Source: Paracoccus subflavus
GTDB lineage: Bacteria > Pseudomonadota > Alphaproteobacteria > Rhodobacterales > Rhodobacteraceae
Direction: 5' to 3'
Assembly: GCF_004310345.1 (NCBI RefSeq)
Contig: NZ_SISK01000003.1
Location: 239,887-303,886, forward strand
DNA length: 64,000 bases
Both the position numbers and the translations under genes were made by a program. How positions within the stretch are numbered: position 1 is the first letter of the stretch; every line of letters starts with the position of its first letter. A model generated the notes under the pieces. That model worked only from the letters and a program-made list of their open reading frames with translations. It was not told where the DNA came from and did not search any database. This document shows positions 37,021 through 44,591 of the stretch, piece by piece.

Positions 37021-38111
37021 TGTATGTCGCCGTCAAGGGCGGGGAACGCGCCATCGACGCGGCCCATGCCTGGCTGGCCGAGGAACGGCGCGGCGACCCC
37101 GCCGTGCCGCACCTGTCGGTTCCCCAGATCCGCGAACAGATGGCCCTGGCGGTGGACCGGGTGATGGCCGAAGGGTCGCTTTATGATCCCGACCTGGCGG
37201 CGCTGGCGATCAAGCAGGCGCGGGGCGACCTGATCGAGGCCGTGTTCCTGATCCGCGCCTATCGCACGACCCTGCCGCGCTTTGCGTCGTCGCGGCCCAT
37301 GGACACCAGCGCCATGGCGGTGGACCGGCGTGTATCGGCCACGTTCAAGGATCTGCCCGGCGGGCAGGTGCTGGGGCCGACCTTCGACTATACCCACCGG
37401 CTGCTGGATTTCGCGCTGCTGGCCGAAACCGGGGTGCCGCCCGCCCCGACCGCCCCCGCGCCGGCCGAGGCCATGCCCCATGTCACCGGCCTTCTGGACC
37501 GCGACAACCTGATCGAACCCGAACCGCGCTGCGACGATGCGCCCGGCGACCTGACCCGCAGCCCTTTGGAACTGCCCGCCGACCGGGCGCTGCGCCTGCA
37601 ATCGCTGGCGCGGGGGGACGAGGGGTTCGTGCTGTCGCTGGCCTATTCGACCCAGCGGGGATACGGACGCACCCATGCCTTTGTGGGCGAGCTGCGCATC
37701 GGCCGCGTCGCGGTCGAGGTCGAATTGCCCGAACTGGGCTTTGCCGTCGAGATCGGCGAGGTCGAGCTGACCGAATGCGAAACCGTCAACCAGTTCAAGG
37801 GGTCCAGGACCGAGCCGCCGCAGTTCACACGCGGTTATGGCCTGGTGATGGGCCAGTCCGAGCGCAAGGCGATTTCCATGAGCCTGGTGGACCGCGCCTT
37901 GCGCTGGCAGGAACTGGGCGAGGATTTCACCGGCGCCCCGGCGCAGGATCAGGAATTCGTCCTGTCACACTGCGACAACGTGCAGGCCACCGGGTTCCTG
38001 GAACACATCAAGCTGCCCCATTACGTCGATTTCCAGTCCGAACTGGAACTGGTGCGCCGCCTGCGGGCCGAGGCCACGGCGGCCTCGTGCCCGAAAGAGG
38101 CCGCGGAATGA
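37020..38111 (+). CDS. phnI: C-P lyase subunit PhnI
   Basis: A 363-residue PhnI, the nucleosidase/transferase subunit. Conserved blocks include MYVAVKGGERAI at the start, YGRTHAFVGELRIG, and SHCDNVQATGFLEHIKLPHYVDF near the C-terminus. The start shares a base with the phnH stop (TGATG). Confidence 0.93.
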   Translation: MYVAVKGGERAIDAAHAWLAEERRGDPAVPHLSVPQIREQMALAVDRVMAEGSLYDPDLAALAIKQARGDLIEAVFLIRAYRTTLPRFASSRPMDTSAMAVDRRVSATFKDLPGGQVLGPTFDYTHRLLDFALLAETGVPPAPTAPAPAEAMPHVTGLLDRDNLIEPEPRCDDAPGDLTRSPLELPADRALRLQSLARGDEGFVLSLAYSTQRGYGRTHAFVGELRIGRVAVEVELPELGFAVEIGEVELTECETVNQFKGSRTEPPQFTRGYGLVMGQSERKAISMSLVDRALRWQELGEDFTGAPAQDQEFVLSHCDNVQATGFLEHIKLPHYVDFQSELELVRRLRAEATAASCPKEAAE

Positions 38112-38695
38112 ACATCGTGTTCGACATCGGCAATGTCCTGATCCGCTGGGACGCGCGGTCGGCGTTTCCGTCGCTCGACCCGGCGGCGGCGGACGCCTTT
38201 CTGGAACGGATCGGCTTTTCGGCGCTGAACCTGCGCGGCGACGGGGGCGAAACCTGGGCCGAGATCGCGACCGCCATCGCCGATCAGGACGACCGGGCGA
38301 TGTTCCTGTCCTATCTGCCGAACTATGCCCTGGCCATCGCGCAGTCGATCGAAGGCACCTGGGATCTGCTGGACCGCTTGCGCGAAGGCGGCCATGCCAT
38401 TCATGCGATCACCAACTGGTCGGCGGAAACATGGGCCACCGGTGTGGCAACCCATCCGCGTCTGGGCACGGCCTTCGCCACCGCCATCGTGTCAGGCCAG
38501 GAACGGGTGCTGAAGCCCGATCCGGCGATCTTTGCGCTGCTCTGCGACCGCGCCGGGGTGGCGCCCGAGACCTGCGTCTTCATCGACGACAGCGAAGGGA
38601 ATGTCGCGGGGGCCCGTGCGTTCGGCATGGACGCCATTCACTTCACCACGCCCAAAGCCCTGGAATCCTCCCTGACCGAAAGGGGCCTGCTGTGA
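38108..38695 (+). CDS. HAD-superfamily phosphatase in the phosphonate operon
   Basis: A 195-residue HAD hydrolase: motif I FDIGNVLIRWD, motif II ITNWS, motif III lysine in VLKPD, motif IV FIDDSEGNV. In motif I the usual second Asp is replaced by asparagine (DIGNV), the common variant of the haloacid dehalogenase/YihX-like branch. It lies inside the C-P lyase operon, overlapping phnI (ATGA) and phnJ (GTGA). Inference: it removes phosphate from a pathway intermediate or side product such as a ribose bisphosphate. Substrate unproven. Confidence 0.85.
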   Translation: MNIVFDIGNVLIRWDARSAFPSLDPAAADAFLERIGFSALNLRGDGGETWAEIATAIADQDDRAMFLSYLPNYALAIAQSIEGTWDLLDRLREGGHAIHAITNWSAETWATGVATHPRLGTAFATAIVSGQERVLKPDPAIFALLCDRAGVAPETCVFIDDSEGNVAGARAFGMDAIHFTTPKALESSLTERGLL

Positions 38696-39552
38696 GCGAT
38701 TACAACTTTGCCTATCTCGACGAACAGACCAAGCGGATGATCCGCCGCGCCCTGCTGAAGGCCCTGGCGATCCCGGGATACCAGGTGCCCTTCGCCAGCC
38801 GCGAGATGCCGATGCCCTATGGCTGGGGAACCGGCGGGGTGCAGGTGACGGCGGCCTGCCTGACGCCCCACGACCGGCTGAAGGTGATCGACCAGGGCGC
38901 CGACGACACCACGAACGCGGTCAGCATCCGCCGCTTCTTCCAGCGGACCGCCGGGGTCGAGGTGACGGAACGCACCGCCGAGGCCACCGTGATCCAGACC
39001 CGCCATCGCATCCCCGAGCATCCCCTGACCGAGGGGCAGATCCTGGTCTATCAGGTGCCGATCCCGGAACCGCTGCGCTTTCTGGAACCGCGCGAGACCG
39101 AGACCCGCAAGATGCACGAGCTCGAGGAATACGGGCTGATGCATGTCAAGCTGTACGAGGACATCGCCCGGCACGGCGAGATCGCGACCAGCTATGCCTA
39201 TCCGGTCCGGGTCGAGGGGCGCTATGTCATGGACCCCTCGCCGATTCCCAAATTCGACAATCCCAAGCTGGCGGGGAACCCGGCGATCCAGTTGTTCGGC
39301 GCGGGCCGGGAAAGCCGCATCTATGCCCTGCCGCCCTATTCGGACGTGGTGAGCCTCGATTTCGAGGATCATCCCTTTGTGGCCTCGAAGGCCGATCACG
39401 ACTGCGACCTTTGCGGGGCGGGATCGAGCTATCTCGACGAGGTCATCACCGACGACAGGGGCAGCCGGATGTTCGTCTGCTCGGACACCGATTTCTGCAA
39501 CTCCCGGCAGGCCGAGGGACATCGCGGCCGTCTTTCCACGGAGGCTGCGTGA
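38692..39552 (+). CDS. phnJ: C-P lyase catalytic subunit PhnJ
   Basis: A 286-residue radical SAM enzyme that breaks the carbon-phosphorus bond of ribose 1-phosphonate 5-phosphate. The cluster/thiyl motif C-x2-C-x21-C-x5-C is present at Cys238, 241, 263 and 269, aligning with Cys241, 244, 266 and 272 of the E. coli enzyme. PYGWGTGG near residue 42 is the conserved glycine-rich segment. GTG start overlaps the HAD stop. Confidence 0.94.
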   Translation: MSDYNFAYLDEQTKRMIRRALLKALAIPGYQVPFASREMPMPYGWGTGGVQVTAACLTPHDRLKVIDQGADDTTNAVSIRRFFQRTAGVEVTERTAEATVIQTRHRIPEHPLTEGQILVYQVPIPEPLRFLEPRETETRKMHELEEYGLMHVKLYEDIARHGEIATSYAYPVRVEGRYVMDPSPIPKFDNPKLAGNPAIQLFGAGRESRIYALPPYSDVVSLDFEDHPFVASKADHDCDLCGAGSSYLDEVITDDRGSRMFVCSDTDFCNSRQAEGHRGRLSTEAA

Positions 39553-40325
39553 TGGACGGCGCGACCCTGACAATGCCGCTGCTGGCGGTCGAGGGCCTGA
39601 CCAAGCGCTATGGTTCCCGGATCGGCTGCGCCGATGTCAGCTTCGACCTGTGGCCGGGCGAGGTGCTGGGCATCGTCGGCGAAAGCGGATCGGGCAAATC
39701 GACGCTGTTGTCCTGCCTGGCCGGGATGCAGGCGCCCGACACGGGCGCGGTCCTGTGGGAGGGCCGCGACGTGCTGGCCTTTCCCGAAGCCGAGCGCCGC
39801 CGCCTGATGCGGGGCGACTGGGCCTATGTCCACCAGAATCCGCGCGACGGGCTGCGGATGGGGGTCAGCGCCGGCGGCAACGTGGGCGAGCGGCTGATGG
39901 CGGTCGGCGCACGCAACTATGCCGCCATCCGCGACATGGCGATCGACTGGATGGGCCGGGTCGAGATCGGGCCGGACCGGATCGACGACCGTCCATCGGC
40001 CTTTTCGGGGGGAATGCAGCAGCGTTTGCAGATCGCGCGCAACCTGGTCACGGGGCCACGGCTGGTGTTCATGGACGAACCGACCGGGGGCCTGGACGTC
40101 AGCGTGCAGGCGCGGCTGCTGGATCTGTTGCGAGGGCTGGTGCGCGACCTGGGCCTGTCAGTGGTGATCGTCACCCACGATCTGGCCGTGGTGCGGCTGC
40201 TGGCGGATCGCCTGATGGTGATGAAAGAGGGCCGCGTGATCGAAGCCGGGCTGACCGATCAGGTTCTGGACGATCCGCAGCACGCCTATACCCAGCTTCT
40301 CGTATCCTCGGTCCTTCAGGTGTAA
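39552..40325 (+). CDS. phnK: C-P lyase ABC-type subunit PhnK
   Basis: A 257-residue ABC ATPase-like subunit that docks on the PhnGHIJ core. Walker A GESGSGKST, signature FSGGMQQRLQIARNL and Walker B VFMDEPTGGLD are intact. Start shares a base with the phnJ stop (TGATG). Confidence 0.92.
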   Translation: MDGATLTMPLLAVEGLTKRYGSRIGCADVSFDLWPGEVLGIVGESGSGKSTLLSCLAGMQAPDTGAVLWEGRDVLAFPEAERRRLMRGDWAYVHQNPRDGLRMGVSAGGNVGERLMAVGARNYAAIRDMAIDWMGRVEIGPDRIDDRPSAFSGGMQQRLQIARNLVTGPRLVFMDEPTGGLDVSVQARLLDLLRGLVRDLGLSVVIVTHDLAVVRLLADRLMVMKEGRVIEAGLTDQVLDDPQHAYTQLLVSSVLQV

Positions 40326-40329
40326 CACC

Positions 40330-41013
40330 ATGATTCATATCGAAAACCTGTCCAAGACCTTTACCCTGCACAACCAGGGCGGCGCGGTCCTGCATGTGAT
40401 GGCGGGGGCGACCCTGCATGTCGGCCGGGGCGAATGCGTGGCCCTGACCGGCCGATCGGGGTCGGGCAAGTCCACCCTGATGCGGATGATCTATGGCAAC
40501 TACCGCGCCGCGTCCGGATCTCTGCTGGTGGCCGGCCTGGACATGGTGACCGCCCAGCCGCGTCAGGTCATCGCGCTGCGCCGCGACACGCTGGGCTATG
40601 TCAGCCAGTTCCTGCGCGTCGTGCCCCGCGTGCCCGCCATCGAGGTCGTGGCCGAGCCGTTGCTGCGTCGCGGCGTCCCCGGCGGCCAGGCCCGCGACCG
40701 CGCGGCCACCCTGCTGAGCCGCCTGAACATCCCCGAACGGCTGTGGAGCCTGTCGCCGACGACCTTTTCGGGGGGGGAACAGCAGCGCGTGAACATCGCG
40801 CGCGGCTTTGCCCATGCCTTTCCCGTGATGCTGCTGGACGAACCCACAGCCAGCCTCGACGCCGCCAATCGCGAGGTCGTGCTGACCCTGATCGAGGACG
40901 CCAAGGCCGCCGGCGCCGCGATCCTGGGCATTTTCCACGACGAGGCGGCGCGCGACCGGATCTGCGACCGGCGGGTCGATGTGACGCACTTCACCCCCGG
41001 ACTGGCCGCATGA
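40330..41013 (+). CDS. phnL: C-P lyase ABC-type subunit PhnL
   Basis: A 227-residue ABC ATPase-like protein. Walker A GRSGSGKST, YVSQFLRVVPRVPA, signature FSGGEQQRVNIARGF and Walker B MLLDEPTASLD match PhnL. It begins 4 bases after phnK and overlaps phnN by four bases. Confidence 0.92.
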   Translation: MIHIENLSKTFTLHNQGGAVLHVMAGATLHVGRGECVALTGRSGSGKSTLMRMIYGNYRAASGSLLVAGLDMVTAQPRQVIALRRDTLGYVSQFLRVVPRVPAIEVVAEPLLRRGVPGGQARDRAATLLSRLNIPERLWSLSPTTFSGGEQQRVNIARGFAHAFPVMLLDEPTASLDAANREVVLTLIEDAKAAGAAILGIFHDEAARDRICDRRVDVTHFTPGLAA

Positions 41014-41540
41014 CGCGGCTGGTCGCGGTGGCCGGGCCGTCGGGGGCAGGCAAGGACACGCTGATGGCGATGGCCTGCGCGGTCCGTTCCGACATCCGCG
41101 CGGCGCGCCGCGTCATCACCCGGCCCGCCGATGCGGGCGGCGAGGATTTCGAAAGCGTCACCGAGGCCGAGTTCGCGCGCCGTCTTGACCGGGGGGATTT
41201 CGCGCTGCACTGGCGCGCGCACGGGCTGGGCTATGGTATTCTGGGCGATCAGTTGACCGGACCGGGCACCGTCCTGTTCAACGTCTCTCGGGCCGTTCTG
41301 CAACAGGCGGCGGCGCTGCTGCCCTCGCTTTCGGTGCTGGTGGTCACGGCACCGGCCCCGATCCTTGCCGCGCGGCTGGCCGACCGGGGGCGCGAAGACG
41401 CCCGGGACCGGGCCCAGCGGCTGGAGCGCGCGCGCTTTTGCCTGCCCGAGGGCATCCCCTTCCGTGAGGTCGTGAACGACGGAACCGTCGATCAGGGGCT
41501 TGTGCGCTTTCTTGATGCGCTTCAGCCGGTCAGGGCATAA
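41010..41540 (+). CDS. phnN: Ribose 1,5-bisphosphate phosphokinase PhnN
   Basis: A 176-residue guanylate-kinase-like P-loop kinase (GPSGAGKDT, residues 9-17) making PRPP from ribose 1,5-bisphosphate and ATP, the last step of the pathway. RRVITRPAD and HWRAHGLGYG are typical. Its presence implies that ribose 1,5-bisphosphate is made, which normally needs PhnP. The 3' end overlaps the converging DUF1045 gene by 19 bases. Confidence 0.92.
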   Translation: MTRLVAVAGPSGAGKDTLMAMACAVRSDIRAARRVITRPADAGGEDFESVTEAEFARRLDRGDFALHWRAHGLGYGILGDQLTGPGTVLFNVSRAVLQQAAALLPSLSVLVVTAPAPILAARLADRGREDARDRAQRLERARFCLPEGIPFREVVNDGTVDQGLVRFLDALQPVRA

Positions 41541-42202
41541 CGATGAACCAGGCGGAACAGTCCGTCCTCGGGCTCCTCGAACAGGCACAGATCGGCGATC
41601 ACGAAGGGACGCGGAAGCACGGGCGCAAAATGCGCCAGCAGCACGGCCTGCGCCTGCATGGCCAAGGCGGCGGGAAGCCGGTCAGTCAGCGTCAGGTGAA
41701 AGCGGAACTCCTCCATCACGAAGGGATAGCCCCATTGGTCCAGCAGATCGCGCTGCCGCGGGGACAGGCGGTGGGGACGGCGGCGCGCGATCTCGGCCTC
41801 GGTCAGGGGTGCGCGCAGCGGGTCGAGGTCGCGCACCACGGTTTCCCCAAGCCGTTGCAGGGCGGCCGTATCGCCCAGGGGCACAAAGGCCAGGAACCCA
41901 TCGAGATTCGCGATCCGCAGCCCCGGCATCGTGACCGGCTTCGACCGCGCGGCCAGCACCCGCAACGCCCGGTCCAGATCGGCGGGGGCGGCGCCGGGGG
42001 CCAGTCGGAAGGGCGGCTTGATCGTGCCGTGAAAGCCGTAACGGCGCGGCTCTGCGGTGATCTCGGCGGCGGGCAGCCCCAGATCGGGCTGCGTGCGCCT
42101 GTCGCCCGTTTCGGGATCGCGGCCCAGCCAGCAGGCGGCCCGATCGGCAAAGGCGCCGGGCCGGGGGGCGTAATAGACGGCAAAGCGTTTCGCATCAGGC
42201 AT
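41522..42202 (-). CDS. DUF1045 protein: 2H phosphoesterase-like, phosphonate cluster
   Basis: A 226-residue protein of the putative phosphonate metabolism family (DUF1045/TIGR03223). Two HxT motifs are visible, HGTI at 58-61 and HLTL at 169-172, the catalytic pair of the 2H phosphoesterase (2',3'-cyclic phosphodiesterase / RNA ligase-like) fold. It is divergent from phnM and convergent with phnN. Inference: it may open the 1,2-cyclic phosphate of 5-phosphoribose, the job of PhnP, which is missing from this cluster. The biochemical role is unproven. Confidence 0.85.
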   Translation of the reverse strand: MPDAKRFAVYYAPRPGAFADRAACWLGRDPETGDRRTQPDLGLPAAEITAEPRRYGFHGTIKPPFRLAPGAAPADLDRALRVLAARSKPVTMPGLRIANLDGFLAFVPLGDTAALQRLGETVVRDLDPLRAPLTEAEIARRRPHRLSPRQRDLLDQWGYPFVMEEFRFHLTLTDRLPAALAMQAQAVLLAHFAPVLPRPFVIADLCLFEEPEDGLFRLVHRYALTG

Positions 42203-42222
42203 GGCGCACCCCTAACCCCGCA

Positions 42223-42242
42223 CTGTCACATCCCTGTGACAG
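42223..42242. promoter_or_regulatory. Palindromic Pho-box-like operator between DUF1045 and phnM
   Basis: CTGTCACA-TCCC-TGTGACAG is a perfect 8-4-8 inverted repeat. Toward phnM it also reads as a Pho box, CTGTCAC-ATCC-CTGTGAC (7/7 and 6/7), 11 bases apart. Being symmetric, it could serve both divergent genes. Confidence 0.5.
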
Positions 42243-42294
42243 CCGGATGGCAATCAGCCCGATCAGGGGCCGGACAGCAAGACAGGACTGACAG

Positions 42295-43437
42295 ATGACC
42301 GAGACGATCCTTTCCAATGCGATGCTGGTCCTTCCCGACCGGGTCATCCACGGCGGGCTGCGGATGGCCGGAGGCCGCATCGCCGAGATCGCCGAAGGGG
42401 CCGCCGCGGCGCCGGGCAGCATCGACTGCCAGGGCGATCTGGTTCTGCCGGGCCTTGTCGAATTGCACACCGACAATCTGGAACGCCATCTTCAGCCGCG
42501 CCCAAAGGTCGAATGGCCGCACCAGGCCGCCATCGTGGCCCATGATGCGGAACTGGCCTCGACCGGGATCACGACCGTCTTCGACGCCCTGCGGGTGGGT
42601 TCGGCCTTTGCCAGCTCGAACGCGGGCTATGGCGAATACGCACGGGCGCTGGCATCCGAGATCCTTGAGCTGCGGACGCGGGGGGCGCTGCGGATCAGCC
42701 ATTTCCTGCATCTGCGGGCCGAAATCTGTTCGGAAACCCTTGTCAAGGAAATGGCCAAGTTCGGTCCCGACGACCGCATCGGCATCGTCAGCCTGATGGA
42801 TCACACGCCCGGCCAGCGGCAGTTCCGCGATATCGGCAAGCTGCGCGACTATGTCATGGGCAAGAACGGATTGTCGGATGCCGAATTCGACGCCCATGTC
42901 GAAAGCCAGCAGGCGCTGAGCGAGCGGCTGGGCACCCTGCACGAGGCCGCCGCCGTAAACGAGGCGCGTCGCTATGGCGCGGTGCTGGCCAGCCATGACG
43001 ACACCACCGCGGGCCAGGTGGCCGTATCTGCCCGGCATGGCGTCCGTCTGGCCGAATTTCCCACCACCGCCGAGGCGGCGCGGGCCTGCCGCGACCAGGG
43101 GATCGCCGTGATGATGGGCGCACCGAACCTGATCAGGGGCGGGTCGCATTCCGGCAATGTCGCGGCCCGCGAACTGGCCGAGGCCGGTCTTCTGGACATC
43201 CTGTCGTCGGATTACGTCCCCTCCTCCCTGCTGACGGCCGCTCTGATGCTGGGCGATCTGTGGGACGACCTGCCGCGCGGCGTTGCCACGGTCACGTCGG
43301 CGCCCGCCATGGCGGCGGGTCTGGCCGATCGCGGCCGGCTTGCAGTGGGGGCCCGCGCCGATGTCATCCGCGTGGCCCGGCTGGGTGTGGCAAGCGCGGT
43401 GCATGGGGTCTGGGTGCAAGGCCATCGGGTGTCCTGA
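42295..43437 (+). CDS. phnM: Alpha-D-ribose 1-methylphosphonate 5-triphosphate diphosphatase PhnM
   Basis: A 380-residue amidohydrolase-superfamily enzyme that releases pyrophosphate from the ribose triphosphate intermediate before PhnJ acts. Metal-binding motif VELHTDNLERH (about 58-68), MDHTPGQRQF, SHDDTT and SDYVPSSLL are all present. ATG with GGACTGACAG upstream. Transcribed separately from phnGHIJKLN, from the palindromic control region. Confidence 0.93.
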   Translation: MTETILSNAMLVLPDRVIHGGLRMAGGRIAEIAEGAAAAPGSIDCQGDLVLPGLVELHTDNLERHLQPRPKVEWPHQAAIVAHDAELASTGITTVFDALRVGSAFASSNAGYGEYARALASEILELRTRGALRISHFLHLRAEICSETLVKEMAKFGPDDRIGIVSLMDHTPGQRQFRDIGKLRDYVMGKNGLSDAEFDAHVESQQALSERLGTLHEAAAVNEARRYGAVLASHDDTTAGQVAVSARHGVRLAEFPTTAEAARACRDQGIAVMMGAPNLIRGGSHSGNVAARELAEAGLLDILSSDYVPSSLLTAALMLGDLWDDLPRGVATVTSAPAMAAGLADRGRLAVGARADVIRVARLGVASAVHGVWVQGHRVS

Positions 43438-43609
43438 GCCCCGGGCATCTGCGGGTAAACAGGCCGCCACCCGACCCGGGAAAGCCGTTGCCGCAGCCAA
43501 AGGAGAGACCCCGGCAGCTTCGTGGTCCTTGCACCAGGGCGATGCCCGACCGGATGCGCTGCCGGTCGCCCGGCGGGTTCCGGTCCGGGGCTGCGGCAGC
43601 CGGTCCGGA

Positions 43610-44425
43610 TCAAGCCATGCGCGCAGGCGCCATCGCCGCGCGGACGGGCGATTCGAATGTCAGGCCCTGGGCGATCGCGTCGTCGGCAATCGCCGAAGGA
43701 TCGAACGACAGGCGCGCGACAAGATCACGCAGTTCGGACACCAGATCCTGGTTCGGCGGTTCGGGGTTTTCGTTCCTGGGGGGCGGGCAGACCGGATTTC
43801 CGGCGCCTCCCAGTTGTTCCCAAAGCGCCCTGGCGCCGTCTGGCCGCACCGCCTCCTCAAGCTGCACCTCGATCATGCGGATGCGGCTGCCGTAAAGCCG
43901 CAGGTAGAATTCCTGGCGAACCGCCATCTCGAAGCAGTACCACAGCGCCAGCCCGACCTCGCCCATTTGCAGCAGCACTTCGGGATTGACGGACTTGAGG
44001 GGATAGCTGGGATGAAGATACCATTGCCAGGCGATGGTGATGTTGCGGAAATCGCCGCGCTGGACATAGCTGGCGCATTGTCTGGCCAGATCCCGTCGCA
44101 GCACGATCACCGTGCTTTCGCGGCGCAAACCGGACAGACACAGGTTTTCGATCAGCCCGCACTTGCCCAGCGTGTGATTGGTTTCGGCATAGAAATCCAG
44201 GGGCGCGATTTCCTGAAGCTTCCGTCTCCAGAACGCCTGCACCGTGGCGGTGTTGCCAAAGGCGTTGAACTCGCGCAGGGTCCGGATCTCGGGCATTCGC
44301 GTGCCGAAATCCCCGATGCCCAAAGGCTCATGGATCACCGTGCCGGCCTGATTCAGCCCAAGAAACGAGGCCAGCCATGCCGTCCCCGTGCGGCCTGCGG
44401 TGAGCGTGAAGATTTTCTGTGTCAT
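43610..44425 (-). CDS. Sulfotransferase-like protein
   Basis: A 271-residue protein with the two PAPS-binding landmarks of sulfotransferases: an N-terminal phosphate-binding loop TLTAGRTGTAWLASFL (about 7-22) and VIVLRRDLARQCASYVQRG (about 107-125), the 3'-phosphate region. No signal peptide is seen. Neighbour on the same strand is a SPINDLY-type glycosyltransferase, so both may modify a surface or secreted macromolecule; this is inference. Substrate unknown. Confidence 0.7.
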   Translation of the reverse strand: MTQKIFTLTAGRTGTAWLASFLGLNQAGTVIHEPLGIGDFGTRMPEIRTLREFNAFGNTATVQAFWRRKLQEIAPLDFYAETNHTLGKCGLIENLCLSGLRRESTVIVLRRDLARQCASYVQRGDFRNITIAWQWYLHPSYPLKSVNPEVLLQMGEVGLALWYCFEMAVRQEFYLRLYGSRIRMIEVQLEEAVRPDGARALWEQLGGAGNPVCPPPRNENPEPPNQDLVSELRDLVARLSFDPSAIADDAIAQGLTFESPVRAAMAPARMA

Positions 44426-44591
44426 GACTTACCGATGCAGACGACGTGTTCCGGCTGGTTGTAGCGAGCCGGGATGAAGAAATCCTCAACACCCGGACGG
44501 CGGCAGATGGCCTTGCGGGTCTTTTCCGGCCGCGCCCGCCGCGCGCGCTCCCGATCCGGCGAACAGATTTCCGGTCGGGCCCGGCAATTCG

